A DNA stretch of 64,000 nucleotides from Granulicella cerasi (GCF_025685575.1 NZ_JAGSYD010000005.1:209992-273991); one strand, 5' to 3'; shown: positions 1 through 9,937, counted from the first letter of the stretch. The notes: generated by a model not told the origin, from the letters alone. Numbers and translations: made by a program.

Positions 1-1
1 C

Positions 2-208
2 TTCGACGTGTACCAGGCGGTGGCACAGCATAATGACCTCCACTTCGATCGCTTCCGCCATGTGCAGGTCGCTTTGGATTCCGATAAGTTCGCCGAGCAG
101 TCAGCAGCATCCCAGGCAATGGACACGCTGGAGGCTGCCGTCGTGAAGAAGGCGCGCGAGCTCGCAAAGCCGAAGTCGCATACCTTTGAGCTTGTGCCTG
201 TCTCCTAA
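2..208 (+). CDS. C-terminal end of an unidentified protein (cut by window edge)
   Basis: An open frame enters from the left edge and ends at a TAA at 206-208, giving about 68 residues. The tail is charged and probably helical (alternating Asp, Lys, Glu, Ala) and ends in a short beta-like stretch FELVPVS. I do not recognise the family. It lies 91 bp upstream of the GH31 gene on the same strand and is followed by a strong hairpin, so it probably ends its own transcript. Because the next genes are exported glycosidases it could be another carbohydrate enzyme, but nothing in the visible tail proves that. Confidence 0.6.
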   Translation, partial: FDVYQAVAQHNDLHFDRFRHVQVALDSDKFAEQSAASQAMDTLEAAVVKKARELAKPKSHTFELVPVS

Positions 209-222
209 CCTCGCTCGGAAGA

Positions 223-263
223 TTCGGCGTTGTTTCATGAACCCCTCACGAAACAGCGCCGAA
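223..263 (+). terminator. Hairpin terminator after the first gene
   Basis: Arms at 223-236 and 250-263 form a 14-bp stem with one G-T type mismatch and a 13-nt loop, followed by a T-rich run (264-270). It sits 14 nt after the stop of the upstream gene. It could also act as a leader hairpin for the GH31 gene that starts at 300. Confidence 0.65.
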
Positions 264-299
264 TTTGTTTGTAGGCTTTTCACGAAAGGTTGATCCACC

Positions 300-2651
300 A
301 TGTTCGTTCGCACACTGCGCCTGCCACTCGCCATCGCTGCGCTCTCTGCATCGCTCACTTGCTCTGCACAGCTGCAGGCCACGAAGACAGGCGTAGAGTT
401 TCGCTCCGGTACGGATGCCGTCGCCATCGATTTTGTCGAGGATAACGTGGCGCACATCCATGTGTTGCCTGCGGGAAAAGCGGACGAACGCACGCCGGTG
501 ATGGACCCGGCCTATAGAGCGTCTGCGGTGTCGCCTTCAGTACGCCTCAGCTCGCAGCACCTGGCCACGCTGGCAACAACCGCAGTGAGCGTCCGTGTGG
601 AGGACGGCGATTTCTTGAAGGTCACACTCTGCGATAACGCGACGCACTGCGTTCAGCTCGACAATCTTCTTGCAGCGGCGAAGGGCGAAGCGTTGCCAAT
701 GAATCTCGATCACGTGCAGACGCTCTACGGAATGCGCGGGCTGCCGCTGGTGGATGCAGGCACGAGTTTCGCACGCAATGGTGGCGCGACGATCGCAGCC
801 AGCTTCCAGGGCGATGGCGGCGCCCCGCTCTTCTTCACGGACTCACTCGGTGTACTCATTGACTCCAACGGCGGAAATTTCCAAGTCGTCGGGCCATCGG
901 TGCGTTTCAGCGGAGGCTCGCGCAAGGACCTCGAAATGTATGTCGCCTTCGGTAAGCCAATGCAGGTAATGAGTTCCATGATGAAGCTCACAGGCCTGCC
1001 GCCTATGGCGCCGAAGTGGACACTTGGCTTCATCCACAGCTTGTGGGGGACAGACGAAGCGCGGCTGAAGGAGATTGCGAAAACCTACCGCGAAAAGCAG
1101 ATTCCCCTCGATGCGTTCATTCTCGACTTCGACTGGAAGGCATGGGGTGAAGACAACTACGGCGAGTGGCGTTGGAACAGCACGCACGGCAAAGGCGCAT
1201 TTGCGCCGGACAAGTTCCCCGATGGTGCTTCTGGTGCCTTCGCGAAAGAGCTTGGCTCGGAGGGCATCAAGCTCGCGGGCATTCTCAAACCTCGCATCCT
1301 GCTCTCGCCTGATACAAATCCTGACCATCGCACGGAAGCCGCGGCCTACGCGGACAAACACAACCTCTGGTTCCCCGATGAGAAGCCGGAGAAGGACTAC
1401 GTGACTGAGCGCATGGCGCGCAATCTGAACTTCACCTTGCCTGAGACACGCACCTGGTTCTGGGAGCATCTGCGGCCTTCGTACCAAGCAGGCCTTGTGG
1501 GCTGGTGGAATGATGAGGCCGATCCGCAGACACCCTCGCAGGCGGCGAACGTACAGTTTCTCAACATGGGGCGGACGCTCTATGACGGTCAACGCGCAAC
1601 GGATGACCGCCGCGTGTGGTCGATCAATCGCAATTATTATCTGGGCGCGAACCGCTATGGCTACGGACTGTGGTCGGGCGATGTGCTCACAGGTTTTGAT
1701 TCGATGGCATACCAGGAGCGACGTATGATTGCGTCGCTCAACATCGGCGCAAGCCACTGGAGCATGGACACGGGTGGTTTCCGTGGCACGCCAACGCCAG
1801 AGAACTACGCGCGCTGGATGGAGTTTGCGGCTTGGGTGCCGATCTTCCGCGTACATGGAAACTTCAACGAGAAGCGTATGCCGTGGTCGTATGGTCCCGT
1901 AGCCGAGGCTGCTGCGACGAAGGCCATTCGTACCCGCTACTCACTGATGCCATACATGTACTCCTACGAGCATGCTGACCACTCGACGGGTATCGGCATC
2001 GTGCGTCCGATGTTCTGGATCTACCCGGAAGATGCGGAAGCCTCTGCGCTCGAAACTGAGTGGATGTTCGGTGACGCGTTTCTCGTTTCGCCGGTGGTGA
2101 CGCCGGGGGCAACGAACCAGCGCGTGTATCTGCCGCAAGGCACGTGGTTCGACTACAGCAGCGGCAAGCGCATCGAAGGCAAACGCTGGATCGACGTTGC
2201 CATTGACCCGAAGACGTGGAGCGACACGCCGGTGTTTGTGCGCGACGGATCGATCATCGCCACACAGGAGCCGCAGCAGTTCACCGACCAGCACCCCGTG
2301 CAGGAGGTGACGCTCGACGTTTTCCCCAATGCACAAGCGGCGGCGTTTACCTATTACGAGGACGACGGTCAGAGCTATCAGTACGAGAAGCAGCAGTTCC
2401 TCTCGCAACAGATCAGCGCACAGAAGAGCGGCACGGTCACAACCCTGCACCTCCTCGCAGCCGAGGGGCAGTTCAAGCCTGCGCTGCAACACTACATCCT
2501 GCGCGTTCACACGCGTGCTCACGCGGTATCGCTCAATGGCAAGCCTCTGAGCGAAAGCGATAGCGGCTGGAAGGCAACGAGCGACAAGTATGGCGACGTC
2601 GCTGTGCTGCGCGTGCAGGCTGGAGCAAAACTCGACATCACCCTGCGCTGA
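300..2651 (+). CDS. GH31 alpha-glucosidase / alpha-xylosidase, exported
   Basis: This 783-residue enzyme hydrolyses terminal alpha-linked glucose or xylose from oligosaccharides by a retaining mechanism. A Sec signal peptide covers about residues 1-24 (ending SLTCSAQ). The GH31 barrel carries the nucleophile region GWWNDEAD (401-408, likely Asp405) and the acid/base region HWSMDTGGF with Asp490, followed by the family pattern RWMEFAAWVPIFRVHG. A C-terminal DUF5110-like beta domain (motif YYEDDG) follows. The ATG at 300 has a modest AAAGG upstream. The GH106 gene begins 15 bp after the stop, so the two are probably one operon. The substrate (glucoside or xyloside) cannot be fixed from sequence alone. 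Confidence 0.93.
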   Translation: MFVRTLRLPLAIAALSASLTCSAQLQATKTGVEFRSGTDAVAIDFVEDNVAHIHVLPAGKADERTPVMDPAYRASAVSPSVRLSSQHLATLATTAVSVRVEDGDFLKVTLCDNATHCVQLDNLLAAAKGEALPMNLDHVQTLYGMRGLPLVDAGTSFARNGGATIAASFQGDGGAPLFFTDSLGVLIDSNGGNFQVVGPSVRFSGGSRKDLEMYVAFGKPMQVMSSMMKLTGLPPMAPKWTLGFIHSLWGTDEARLKEIAKTYREKQIPLDAFILDFDWKAWGEDNYGEWRWNSTHGKGAFAPDKFPDGASGAFAKELGSEGIKLAGILKPRILLSPDTNPDHRTEAAAYADKHNLWFPDEKPEKDYVTERMARNLNFTLPETRTWFWEHLRPSYQAGLVGWWNDEADPQTPSQAANVQFLNMGRTLYDGQRATDDRRVWSINRNYYLGANRYGYGLWSGDVLTGFDSMAYQERRMIASLNIGASHWSMDTGGFRGTPTPENYARWMEFAAWVPIFRVHGNFNEKRMPWSYGPVAEAAATKAIRTRYSLMPYMYSYEHADHSTGIGIVRPMFWIYPEDAEASALETEWMFGDAFLVSPVVTPGATNQRVYLPQGTWFDYSSGKRIEGKRWIDVAIDPKTWSDTPVFVRDGSIIATQEPQQFTDQHPVQEVTLDVFPNAQAAAFTYYEDDGQSYQYEKQQFLSQQISAQKSGTVTTLHLLAAEGQFKPALQHYILRVHTRAHAVSLNGKPLSESDSGWKATSDKYGDVAVLRVQAGAKLDITLR

Positions 2652-2666
2652 GAAAGACACACGAAG

Positions 2667-5600
2667 ATGCCTCGCAAACGATATGACTCCTCCAGGCAGA
2701 GGCGCACCCAGCGCGCCTCTGCTTTTTTTGTGGCCGCGGCCCTCGCCATGCAGGCCCAGGCCCAGAAGACAACGCGCGAGGGCGATCTGCTCAGCGCAGC
2801 GCAGTTTCGCAATCCTCCAGAAGCTGCGAAGCCGCGCGTGTGGTGGCATTGGCTCAGCAACAACGTGAGCTACGACGGCATCACCGCTGACCTCAAGTGG
2901 ATGAAGCGCGTTGACATTGGTGGTTTTCAGATGTTCGACGGCGACATGCATGCGCCACTCTTCGTAGACAAGCCTGTCGTATGGATGACGCCGGAGTGGA
3001 AGCGCGATTGGCGACATGCAGCGCTACTCGCCGACCAGTTGCATCTGGAGATGGCGATGGCAGCCTCCGGCGGATGGAGCGAGACCGCAGGCCCCTGGGT
3101 GAAGCCCTCGCAAGGCATGAAGCGTTACGTCTGGAGCGAGACTTCGATCGTTGGACCGACAGCATTTCATAGCAAGCTGTCCACGCCGCCACATGGGTTC
3201 GGCAAATTTCAGGATGTGCCTCTCCCGCCCGCAGGCAAGGAGGAGCCGGACCTTACACTGCCGGGTGCCAAACCGCAGCCTGTGCTGCCTTCGAGCGCAG
3301 CACCGCAACCTTTCTACGCAGATGCAGCCGTGGTCGCGTATCGAATTCCGGATGACGCAGCCGCGGAGCTTCAGCCAGCGATCACGTCGAGTTCTGGGAG
3401 CATCGATGGTGCATTGTTAACTGATGGCAGCTATCGCGACACAACGCCGCTTACGTTGAAGTCAAAAGAACGCGAAGCGTGGATCGAACTCCGCTATCCG
3501 CAGGCCGTCGAGGTGTGTTCGCTGACGCTGGGACTCGCCCCCGTGGCGGTGCTGGGCGGCGATCCGCTACCGCAGGGCGAGGTGCAGTACAGCGACGATG
3601 GGCGCGCCTGGCACTCGTTGATCGCGTTGCCCGGGCCGCCGGAGGGCGTCGCCGCACCGCTCTCAGTGCGGACGTACAGCTTCCCTGCTGTCCGTGCGAA
3701 GGCCTTCCGCATCGTGATCCCCGGTGGCCAGACGGAGCGCACACTACGCTTCTCCGAACTGCGTTTCTCCGGTGTGCCAGAGGTGAAGTACTGGCAGGAT
3801 AAAGCGGCGTTCGGTCTGTCCGTGCAGGCCATCGGTGAAGCTACCGAAAGGGACGCGACACCGGTCGGCGACGTGATGGATCTCACCTCCAGGATGCGAC
3901 CCGACGGAACACTGGACTGGGATGCCCCCGCAGGTAAGTGGAAGGTGATGCGCCTCGGCTATGCGGCCATCGGCGAGATCAATCACCCGGCGACGCCAGC
4001 AGCGACAGGCCTTGAGGTGGATAAGCTGAGCCGCACAGACGTCAATGCGTATCTTGCGACGTATACGAAGATGATCCAGTCTGTTGCGGGGCCTTACTTT
4101 GGCAAGAGCTTCCGTTACTTCCTCATGGATAGCTGGGAGGCTGGGCAGGAGAACTGGACCGAAGCTATGCCTGCGGAGTTTCGTCGACTCCGTGGATATG
4201 ACATGACGCCTTATCTGCCGGTGCTCGCAGGCCATATCGTCGGCAGCGCGGCCACGAGCGAGGCGTTCTTGTGGGACTTCCGCCGCACCATCGCGGACCT
4301 GCTCGCGGAGAATCACTATCGCGCCGCGACCGCATTCTTCAAGCAACATGGCGTTGGACTCTACGCCGAGGCGATGGGTGTGAACCTCCCCACGAACGGC
4401 GATGGCTTGCTGAACAAAGGCCAGGTCACCGTGCCGATGGGAGAGTTCTGGACCGCTGGCCCGGGCAGGCCGCAGGATCCGTGGAACACCGCTGATATCC
4501 GCGAGACCTCGTCAGCCGCCCACATCTACGGCAAGCCGATCGCGGCAGCGGAGTCATTCACTTCCTGGTGGACGATTCTGCCGTGGGAGCAATCGCCGTT
4601 CTATCTAAAGCCTTTGGCTGATGAGGCATTCGCCGCAGGCATCAACCGCATCGTCATCCACACTTCGGACCAGCAGCCCTTCACCGATGAGGCGCATCAG
4701 CCCGGCATGACTCTCGGGCCCTTCGGCCAGCACTACAACCGCAACATGACTTGGGCTGAGCAGTCCAAGGCGTGGAACGATTACCTTGCACGATGCTCTT
4801 ACATGCTGCAACGCGGGCGCTACGTGGCGGACGTCGCGATCTTCTACGGCGAGGGCGCACCGGTGACAGTGCCCTCCGGGAAGACGCTCTCCCCCGCTGT
4901 GCCCACACACTATGGCTACGACTACGTAGACGCCGACGTGTTGCTGCATCACGCAGCAATGAAGAACGGACGTCTGCATCTCGACAGTGGAATGAGCTAC
5001 GCGGTCCTCGCCATCCCGGATGACGAGCGGATGCTCTCGCTGCCGCTGTTGAAGCAGTTGCGCGCATTCGTGCAGCAGGGGCTCACACTCGTGGGCCCGC
5101 AGCCGGTCGCGTCGCCCACCCTGAGCGATGGCCCGCATGCCAGCGATGAGGTGAAGCGCATCGCTGCAGAACTCTGGGACCGGCCGCTACGGCGCGGACA
5201 TGTGTACAGCGACCGCAACCTGGAAGACGTGCTGGCGTCGGCAAAAATAAAACCGGATCTTCGTTATGACACGCCCACGCACGTCACAAAAGATTTCGAC
5301 GAACCAATGCCTGTTGGGACTGCAACGAACGACCTGGTTTATATCCATCGGCATCTTGCAAATAGCGACATCTATTTCGTGGCAACGCAGAAGCTTCACG
5401 CCTTCGATGTCAACGTCACCTTCCGCATGAGGGGCGCCGTGCCTCTTCTATGGCATCCCGATACAGGCGAAACAGAAGCGGTGGACTACACCGTGGCGGG
5501 TGGAGAAACCACCGTTCCGCTGCATATGGATCCGGCAGGCTCCGTCTTTGTCGTTTTCACCAAAGACGGTCCGGCGCTCGGCCGACACACGGCAGCGGCG

Positions 5601-6125
5601 ACAACAGAAGCACTTACTACGCTGACAGGGCCCTGGGAAGTTCATTTCCCTCCTCATCGTGGAGCGCCTGATCAATCGACATTTCCTTCGCTGGCTTCGT
5701 GGACGGAGCAGAGCGCGCCAGGCATTCGTTACTTCTCCGGATCGGCGACGTACACCAAGCAACTTGAGATACACGCGGCTGATCTAAAGCCTCATCAGAG
5801 ACTATTAGTGGACCTCGGGCGGGTCGATGTCATGGCCGAACTCACCGTGAACGGCAAGCCATACTCCAACCTGCTATGGAAGCCGCCGTTCCTCGCGGAC
5901 ATCACCAACATCCTTCACGTCGGAAGCAATACGCTGGAGATCAAGGTGACCAACCTATGGGCCAATCGGCTCATCGGCGATCAACAACCCGGGACAATGA
6001 CCACTTACACCTTCACCGATTTTCATGCGTTCAAACCCGACGCCCCACTCATGCCCTCAGGTTTGTTGGGTCCAGTACGGTTGCTGCGGCAGAGGAAATC
6101 AGAGTTTTCAACCATCGTGCGGTAG
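2667..6125 (+). CDS. GH106 alpha-L-rhamnosidase, exported
   Basis: A 1152-residue protein of the GH106 family, which removes alpha-L-rhamnose from pectic side chains and plant glycosides. The N-terminus has a basic stretch and a hydrophobic segment (about 18-33, ending MQAQAQ), consistent with a Sec signal. The family hallmark WWHWLSNN is at residues 59-66, followed by the DLKWM and GGFQMFDGDM pattern. The core continues to the conserved SWWTILPWEQSPF segment near residues 632-645. The C-terminal part (about 1015-1120) is a GH2-like sugar-binding beta-sandwich with YFSGSATY and LDLGRV-like motifs. It follows the GH31 gene by 15 bp, so both are likely co-transcribed. No truncation is seen. Confidence 0.9.
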   Translation: MPRKRYDSSRQRRTQRASAFFVAAALAMQAQAQKTTREGDLLSAAQFRNPPEAAKPRVWWHWLSNNVSYDGITADLKWMKRVDIGGFQMFDGDMHAPLFVDKPVVWMTPEWKRDWRHAALLADQLHLEMAMAASGGWSETAGPWVKPSQGMKRYVWSETSIVGPTAFHSKLSTPPHGFGKFQDVPLPPAGKEEPDLTLPGAKPQPVLPSSAAPQPFYADAAVVAYRIPDDAAAELQPAITSSSGSIDGALLTDGSYRDTTPLTLKSKEREAWIELRYPQAVEVCSLTLGLAPVAVLGGDPLPQGEVQYSDDGRAWHSLIALPGPPEGVAAPLSVRTYSFPAVRAKAFRIVIPGGQTERTLRFSELRFSGVPEVKYWQDKAAFGLSVQAIGEATERDATPVGDVMDLTSRMRPDGTLDWDAPAGKWKVMRLGYAAIGEINHPATPAATGLEVDKLSRTDVNAYLATYTKMIQSVAGPYFGKSFRYFLMDSWEAGQENWTEAMPAEFRRLRGYDMTPYLPVLAGHIVGSAATSEAFLWDFRRTIADLLAENHYRAATAFFKQHGVGLYAEAMGVNLPTNGDGLLNKGQVTVPMGEFWTAGPGRPQDPWNTADIRETSSAAHIYGKPIAAAESFTSWWTILPWEQSPFYLKPLADEAFAAGINRIVIHTSDQQPFTDEAHQPGMTLGPFGQHYNRNMTWAEQSKAWNDYLARCSYMLQRGRYVADVAIFYGEGAPVTVPSGKTLSPAVPTHYGYDYVDADVLLHHAAMKNGRLHLDSGMSYAVLAIPDDERMLSLPLLKQLRAFVQQGLTLVGPQPVASPTLSDGPHASDEVKRIAAELWDRPLRRGHVYSDRNLEDVLASAKIKPDLRYDTPTHVTKDFDEPMPVGTATNDLVYIHRHLANSDIYFVATQKLHAFDVNVTFRMRGAVPLLWHPDTGETEAVDYTVAGGETTVPLHMDPAGSVFVVFTKDGPALGRHTAAATTEALTTLTGPWEVHFPPHRGAPDQSTFPSLASWTEQSAPGIRYFSGSATYTKQLEIHAADLKPHQRLLVDLGRVDVMAELTVNGKPYSNLLWKPPFLADITNILHVGSNTLEIKVTNLWANRLIGDQQPGTMTTYTFTDFHAFKPDAPLMPSGLLGPVRLLRQRKSEFSTIVR

Positions 6126-6319
6126 GACCGCCTTTGACGCTCTTCGTGGTATCGGTTGCATTCATTCTTTTGAGATCGTCAATTCAATGCCTTTCTGCGA
6201 GGTGCCTGCGAAAACTTCTCCCAAACTCAGACCCGACCGGCATTTCCTGAAGCCCATAACCGCGTTCAACACGATTTGCCCTCGGAAGAAGAGCTTGGTA
6301 AAAACCTGCGATTTTTCCT

Positions 6320-6349
6320 TTGACAGCTTCTTTCAACAGTGGATATGAT
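6320..6349 (+). promoter_or_regulatory. Strong sigma70-type promoter of the TonB receptor, predicted leaderless
   Basis: A perfect -35 box TTGACA (6320-6325) is separated by 18 bp from TATGAT (6344-6349). The start codon ATG is at 6358-6360, so transcription should begin within a few bases of the start codon and no Shine-Dalgarno sequence can be present. The rest of the 232-bp gap after GH106 (6126-6319) holds nothing else I can support. Confidence 0.65.
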
Positions 6350-6357
6350 TCGCCTTC

Positions 6358-9300
6358 ATGGAACCGATACCATCAAAAACAAACCTATATCGCTTGGCGA
6401 AACTGCTTGTACTCGCTGTGGCGATTCTTCTTTCGAGGGCAGTGCTCGCACAGAGCGATCAAGGTGCAGTGACCGGAACGGTGATGGACCCGCAGGGCGC
6501 GGTCGTCAGCGGTGCTTCGGTGCAACTCACCCAGGTTGATACCGGGCTTGTACTGACCGCCAAAACCAATCAGGGTGGCGTCTACGTCTTCAGCCCCATC
6601 AAGATCGGTAACTACAGCATCAAGATCTCGCACGAGGGCTTCCAGACGGTTGAGAAGACCGCGCTGCACCTGAACGTGAACCAGCGCCTCGGCGTCGACG
6701 TGAAGCTGCCCATTGGCTCGGCGAACGACGTCGTGAACGTGGTCGGTACGACCGAACTCGAGACAGAAGATTCGTCTGTCTCGCAAGTCGTTTCGTCGAA
6801 GACACTCAACGAGACTCCGCTCAACGGCCGCAACTACATCTTCATCGCGCACCTCAGCGCAGGTGTTGCGCCTTCGCCGGGAACGCGTGGCACGGGCAAG
6901 GGTGATTTCAGCGCCAACGGCCAGCGCGCCGAGCAGAACGACTTCATCCTCGACGGCGTCGACAACAACTCGAACGTGGTCGACTTCCTCAACGGCGCGA
7001 GCTTCGTTGTGAAGCCTCCACCGGATGCGCTCGCCGAGTTCAAGCTGCAGACGAGTTCCTTTGACGCGAGCTTCGGTCACTCGGCCGGTGCGGTCATCAA
7101 CGCTTCGATCAAGAGCGGCACCAATCAGTTCCACGGGGACCTCTGGGAGTATTGGCGCAACGATGCGCTGAACGCACGCAACTGGGACGCGCTGACGATT
7201 CCGAAGTTCCGCCAGAACCAGTTTGGCGCAACGATTGGTGGACCGATCATCCCGAACCGTTTGTTCTTCTTCGCAGACGGCGAAGCGAACCGCATCATCT
7301 ACGGCCAGACCTTCACCGGAACGGTACCTACGGCGCTGATGCGTCAGGGCAACTTTACCGAACTGCTCAACCCGGCCATCAACGGCCAGGGCCAGGCGAT
7401 CACGCTCTATCAGCCGAACAGTGGCGGCACAACGTTGCTCACCTGCAACGGTCAGCAGAACGTTCTCTGCCCCACGCAGATCAACGCCACCGCGCAGCGC
7501 CTGCTCAACCTCTTCCCTGCTCCGAATGCCAACGGCGCAAACATCTACAACAACTACAAGAAGAACCTGAACGTCGCGGACAACACGGCTCAATGGGATG
7601 GTCGTCTTGACTGGAACGCTACGGCGAAGGACCAGGCGTTTGCTCGTATGAGCTATTCGAACGAGCCGGTCACGTATCCTCCGCCGCTCGGTTCGATCCT
7701 TGATGGCGGTACATTCGCCAACACCGGTTCGGGTCTTAGCCGTGGCGAGAACTTCGTCTTCAGCGAAACGCACATCTTCTCGCCGAACTTCGTCAACGAA
7801 TTCCGCTTCGGCTACAACTGGGGCCACTTCGCTTACAAGAACGCTACCGCCAACACCGACGTCTCCGCACAGGAAGGCATCGGCGGCATTCCTTACTCGC
7901 CGGGCATCGGCGGCCTGCCGTATATGGTCGTCAGCGGAATCAACCAGATCGGAGCGCCGGCGAACTATCCTTCCGACGAGTATCAGAACTCCTACCAGAT
8001 TCTCGATAACGTCACCCGCGTCGTCGGACGTCACAACCTCCGCTTTGGTGTGAACTTCCAGCGCATCCGCTTCAGCACCGAGCAGCCCGGTTTCGTTCGT
8101 GGCTACTTCGGCTATGACGGCACCTACACCGGCAAGCCGGGCGTGTCCTACACGGGTTACGGTGTGGCCGACCTCTTGACCGACCAGACGCGTAATGCAC
8201 AGATCACGCAGCTTGCCGTGACCGACGACGTTCGTTGGTACCGTTCGGCCTACGTGCAGGATGACTGGAAGGCCACGCCCGCACTCACCATCAACGCAGG
8301 CATCCGCTACGACTACTACCAGCCGTACGTGGATCGCCATGACAACCAGGCCAATATCAATGTCACCTCTTCGGGCAATGGAACCGGCAGCGCACAGTTC
8401 CTGCTTCCGAAGAACTCGAAGGCCGTTCTGCCTGCAGCGTTCCTTGCTAATGCCGCAGCGAACAATATCTCCATCGTTCGCACGGACAACCGTGGACTGG
8501 TCAACGCGCAGAAGCTCAACTTCGCTCCTCGTATCGGCTTCGCGCTCAAAACCTCTGACCGCTCGGTGGTACGTGGTGCCTACGGCCTCTTCTACGGTGG
8601 CCTTGAGAGCATCGGCTACGCCGGCAACCTTGGCGCGAACTTCCCGTTCAACGTCACAGTCGGCGTCAACACGCCGACCTGCGTCGCTGGTTCCTGCCCG
8701 AACAACGGCATCAACCTCGAAACGGGTTTCTCGGCCATCACGCAGAACGGCATCGCAAACTACGCCAACGGCATCATCGGTTTCAATGCCCTGGCGCAGA
8801 ATGTGAAGACGCCTTACACGCAGCAGTTCAACGCATCCTTCGAGTACGCGCTGACGCACACGATGAGCGCCACGGTCAGCTATGTAGGTTCGGCGGGTCA
8901 TCACCTGCAGTCGTATACGAATGCCAACTCGGCACGCGTGATCACGGCTCCGGGCGTGAACACCCTGCCTTTCCAGCCGTTCCCGGCCTTCGGCGGCATC
9001 CTGTATACGTCGTTTGGTTCGGACTCCAACTACAACTCGCTGCAGGCAAAGCTGGAGAAGCGCACCGACATCGGTCTCAGCTTCCTCGCAACGTACACCT
9101 ACTCACATTCGCTCGACGACGCGCCGACGCCGTTGAATAACTTCTGCTGCGGCAATACCTACTTCAACCCGATCCAGCACTCCTACGGCTCTTCGGAGTT
9201 CGACGTTCGTCAGCGCGTGACACTGAACGGCTCGTACGATCTTCCGGTGGGCAAGGGACGCAAGTACCTCAACAGCTCGCGCCTCGTAGACGAGACGATC

Positions 9301-9852
9301 GGCGGATGGAGCACAGCTCTCACGCTTTCGGCGCAGACCGGTGTTCCCTTTACCGTCGGCGACAACGTCATCTCGCCCAACGGATCCAGCGCGCACGCCA
9401 TTCTGGTGCGCGACCCGTTCAAGCCGGGTGGCTCACCTGATCCGACCAACCCGAACATCACGTGCCCGACGCGCGTACGTACCGTGCAGCACTGGTACAA
9501 CCCGTGCGCCTTCGCCAATCCGCTCTCCGCGACACAGGGCGGCTTGACCGGCACGGCCACCATCAGCGACTACAACGCGGCGCAGAAGTTCAACGTCGTG
9601 GGTCGTAACAACATCAGCGGTCCGGGCTACGACAAGATCAACGTTTCGTTGTTCAAGAACTTCCCGACCTTCGGCAGCCAATACCTGCAGTTCCGTGGCG
9701 ATGCGTTCAACGTCTTCAACACGCCTGCATACTCCAACCCCGCAGACACGGGCATCAACACCACGAGCAGCTATATCAACTCGGTGAAGAGCCTTGGTCA
9801 GTACACACCCGACGCACGCTTCTTCCAGCTTGCGGCGAAGTATTACTTCTAA
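6358..9852 (+). CDS. TonB-dependent receptor, Oar-like, with carboxypeptidase-regulatory domain
   Basis: A 1164-residue outer-membrane transporter of the Oar type common in Acidobacteriota. A signal peptide covers about residues 1-32 (ending SRAVLAQ). A carboxypeptidase-regulatory-like beta domain follows (about 36-115, starting GAVTGTVMDPQGAVV), then a plug with the TPLNGRNY motif, and a large beta-barrel ending in the usual aromatic C-terminus (FFQLAAKYYF). It lies between GH106 and GH92, so it probably imports the oligosaccharides those enzymes release. No SusD-like partner is present. Expression is probably controlled by the overlapping LacI-type operator. The ligand is unknown. Confidence 0.9.
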   Translation: MEPIPSKTNLYRLAKLLVLAVAILLSRAVLAQSDQGAVTGTVMDPQGAVVSGASVQLTQVDTGLVLTAKTNQGGVYVFSPIKIGNYSIKISHEGFQTVEKTALHLNVNQRLGVDVKLPIGSANDVVNVVGTTELETEDSSVSQVVSSKTLNETPLNGRNYIFIAHLSAGVAPSPGTRGTGKGDFSANGQRAEQNDFILDGVDNNSNVVDFLNGASFVVKPPPDALAEFKLQTSSFDASFGHSAGAVINASIKSGTNQFHGDLWEYWRNDALNARNWDALTIPKFRQNQFGATIGGPIIPNRLFFFADGEANRIIYGQTFTGTVPTALMRQGNFTELLNPAINGQGQAITLYQPNSGGTTLLTCNGQQNVLCPTQINATAQRLLNLFPAPNANGANIYNNYKKNLNVADNTAQWDGRLDWNATAKDQAFARMSYSNEPVTYPPPLGSILDGGTFANTGSGLSRGENFVFSETHIFSPNFVNEFRFGYNWGHFAYKNATANTDVSAQEGIGGIPYSPGIGGLPYMVVSGINQIGAPANYPSDEYQNSYQILDNVTRVVGRHNLRFGVNFQRIRFSTEQPGFVRGYFGYDGTYTGKPGVSYTGYGVADLLTDQTRNAQITQLAVTDDVRWYRSAYVQDDWKATPALTINAGIRYDYYQPYVDRHDNQANINVTSSGNGTGSAQFLLPKNSKAVLPAAFLANAAANNISIVRTDNRGLVNAQKLNFAPRIGFALKTSDRSVVRGAYGLFYGGLESIGYAGNLGANFPFNVTVGVNTPTCVAGSCPNNGINLETGFSAITQNGIANYANGIIGFNALAQNVKTPYTQQFNASFEYALTHTMSATVSYVGSAGHHLQSYTNANSARVITAPGVNTLPFQPFPAFGGILYTSFGSDSNYNSLQAKLEKRTDIGLSFLATYTYSHSLDDAPTPLNNFCCGNTYFNPIQHSYGSSEFDVRQRVTLNGSYDLPVGKGRKYLNSSRLVDETIGGWSTALTLSAQTGVPFTVGDNVISPNGSSAHAILVRDPFKPGGSPDPTNPNITCPTRVRTVQHWYNPCAFANPLSATQGGLTGTATISDYNAAQKFNVVGRNNISGPGYDKINVSLFKNFPTFGSQYLQFRGDAFNVFNTPAYSNPADTGINTTSSYINSVKSLGQYTPDARFFQLAAKYYF
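6359..6372 (+). promoter_or_regulatory. LacI-type operator overlapping the TonB receptor start
   Basis: The 14-mer TGGAACCGATACCA has a partly palindromic form around a central CG, typical of LacI-family operators. It differs at only one base from the reverse complement of the site at 15033-15046. It covers about +2 to +16 of the predicted transcript, a classical repressor position. The LacI-family gene at 12495 is the natural candidate regulator; that link is inferred. Confidence 0.5.
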
Positions 9853-9858
9853 CCAGCC

Positions 9859-9888
9859 GGTCGAAGAGGAGCCTCCACCTCTTCGACC
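9859..9888 (+). terminator. First of two tandem hairpins after the receptor gene
   Basis: Perfect 11-bp arms at 9859-9869 and 9878-9888 with an 8-nt loop, 7 nt after the receptor stop codon. No T-run follows, so it may protect or slow the 3' end rather than terminate by itself. Confidence 0.55.
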
Positions 9889-9903
9889 ATCACTTGAACC
9901 ATT

Positions 9904-9937
9904 CGAGGAAGCCGGCTGCGGCCCAGCGGCTTCCTCG
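9904..9937 (+). terminator. Second hairpin terminator before GH92
   Basis: Perfect 11-bp arms at 9904-9914 and 9927-9937 with a 12-nt loop, followed by the pyrimidine-rich TTCTCTTTG. This fits an intrinsic terminator and lies 33 bp before the GH92 start, so it would separate or attenuate GH92 transcription from the receptor. Confidence 0.65.

Noticed and set aside
843..3017. Two minus-strand frames of 337 and 358 residues
   Set aside because: Antisense shadows of the GH31 and GH106 genes, which have clear catalytic motifs.
6385..8904. 839-residue open frame on the minus strand
   Set aside because: It is exactly antisense to the TonB receptor at 6358, is rich in Arg/Val/Asp without domains, and arises from codon bias of GC-rich DNA.
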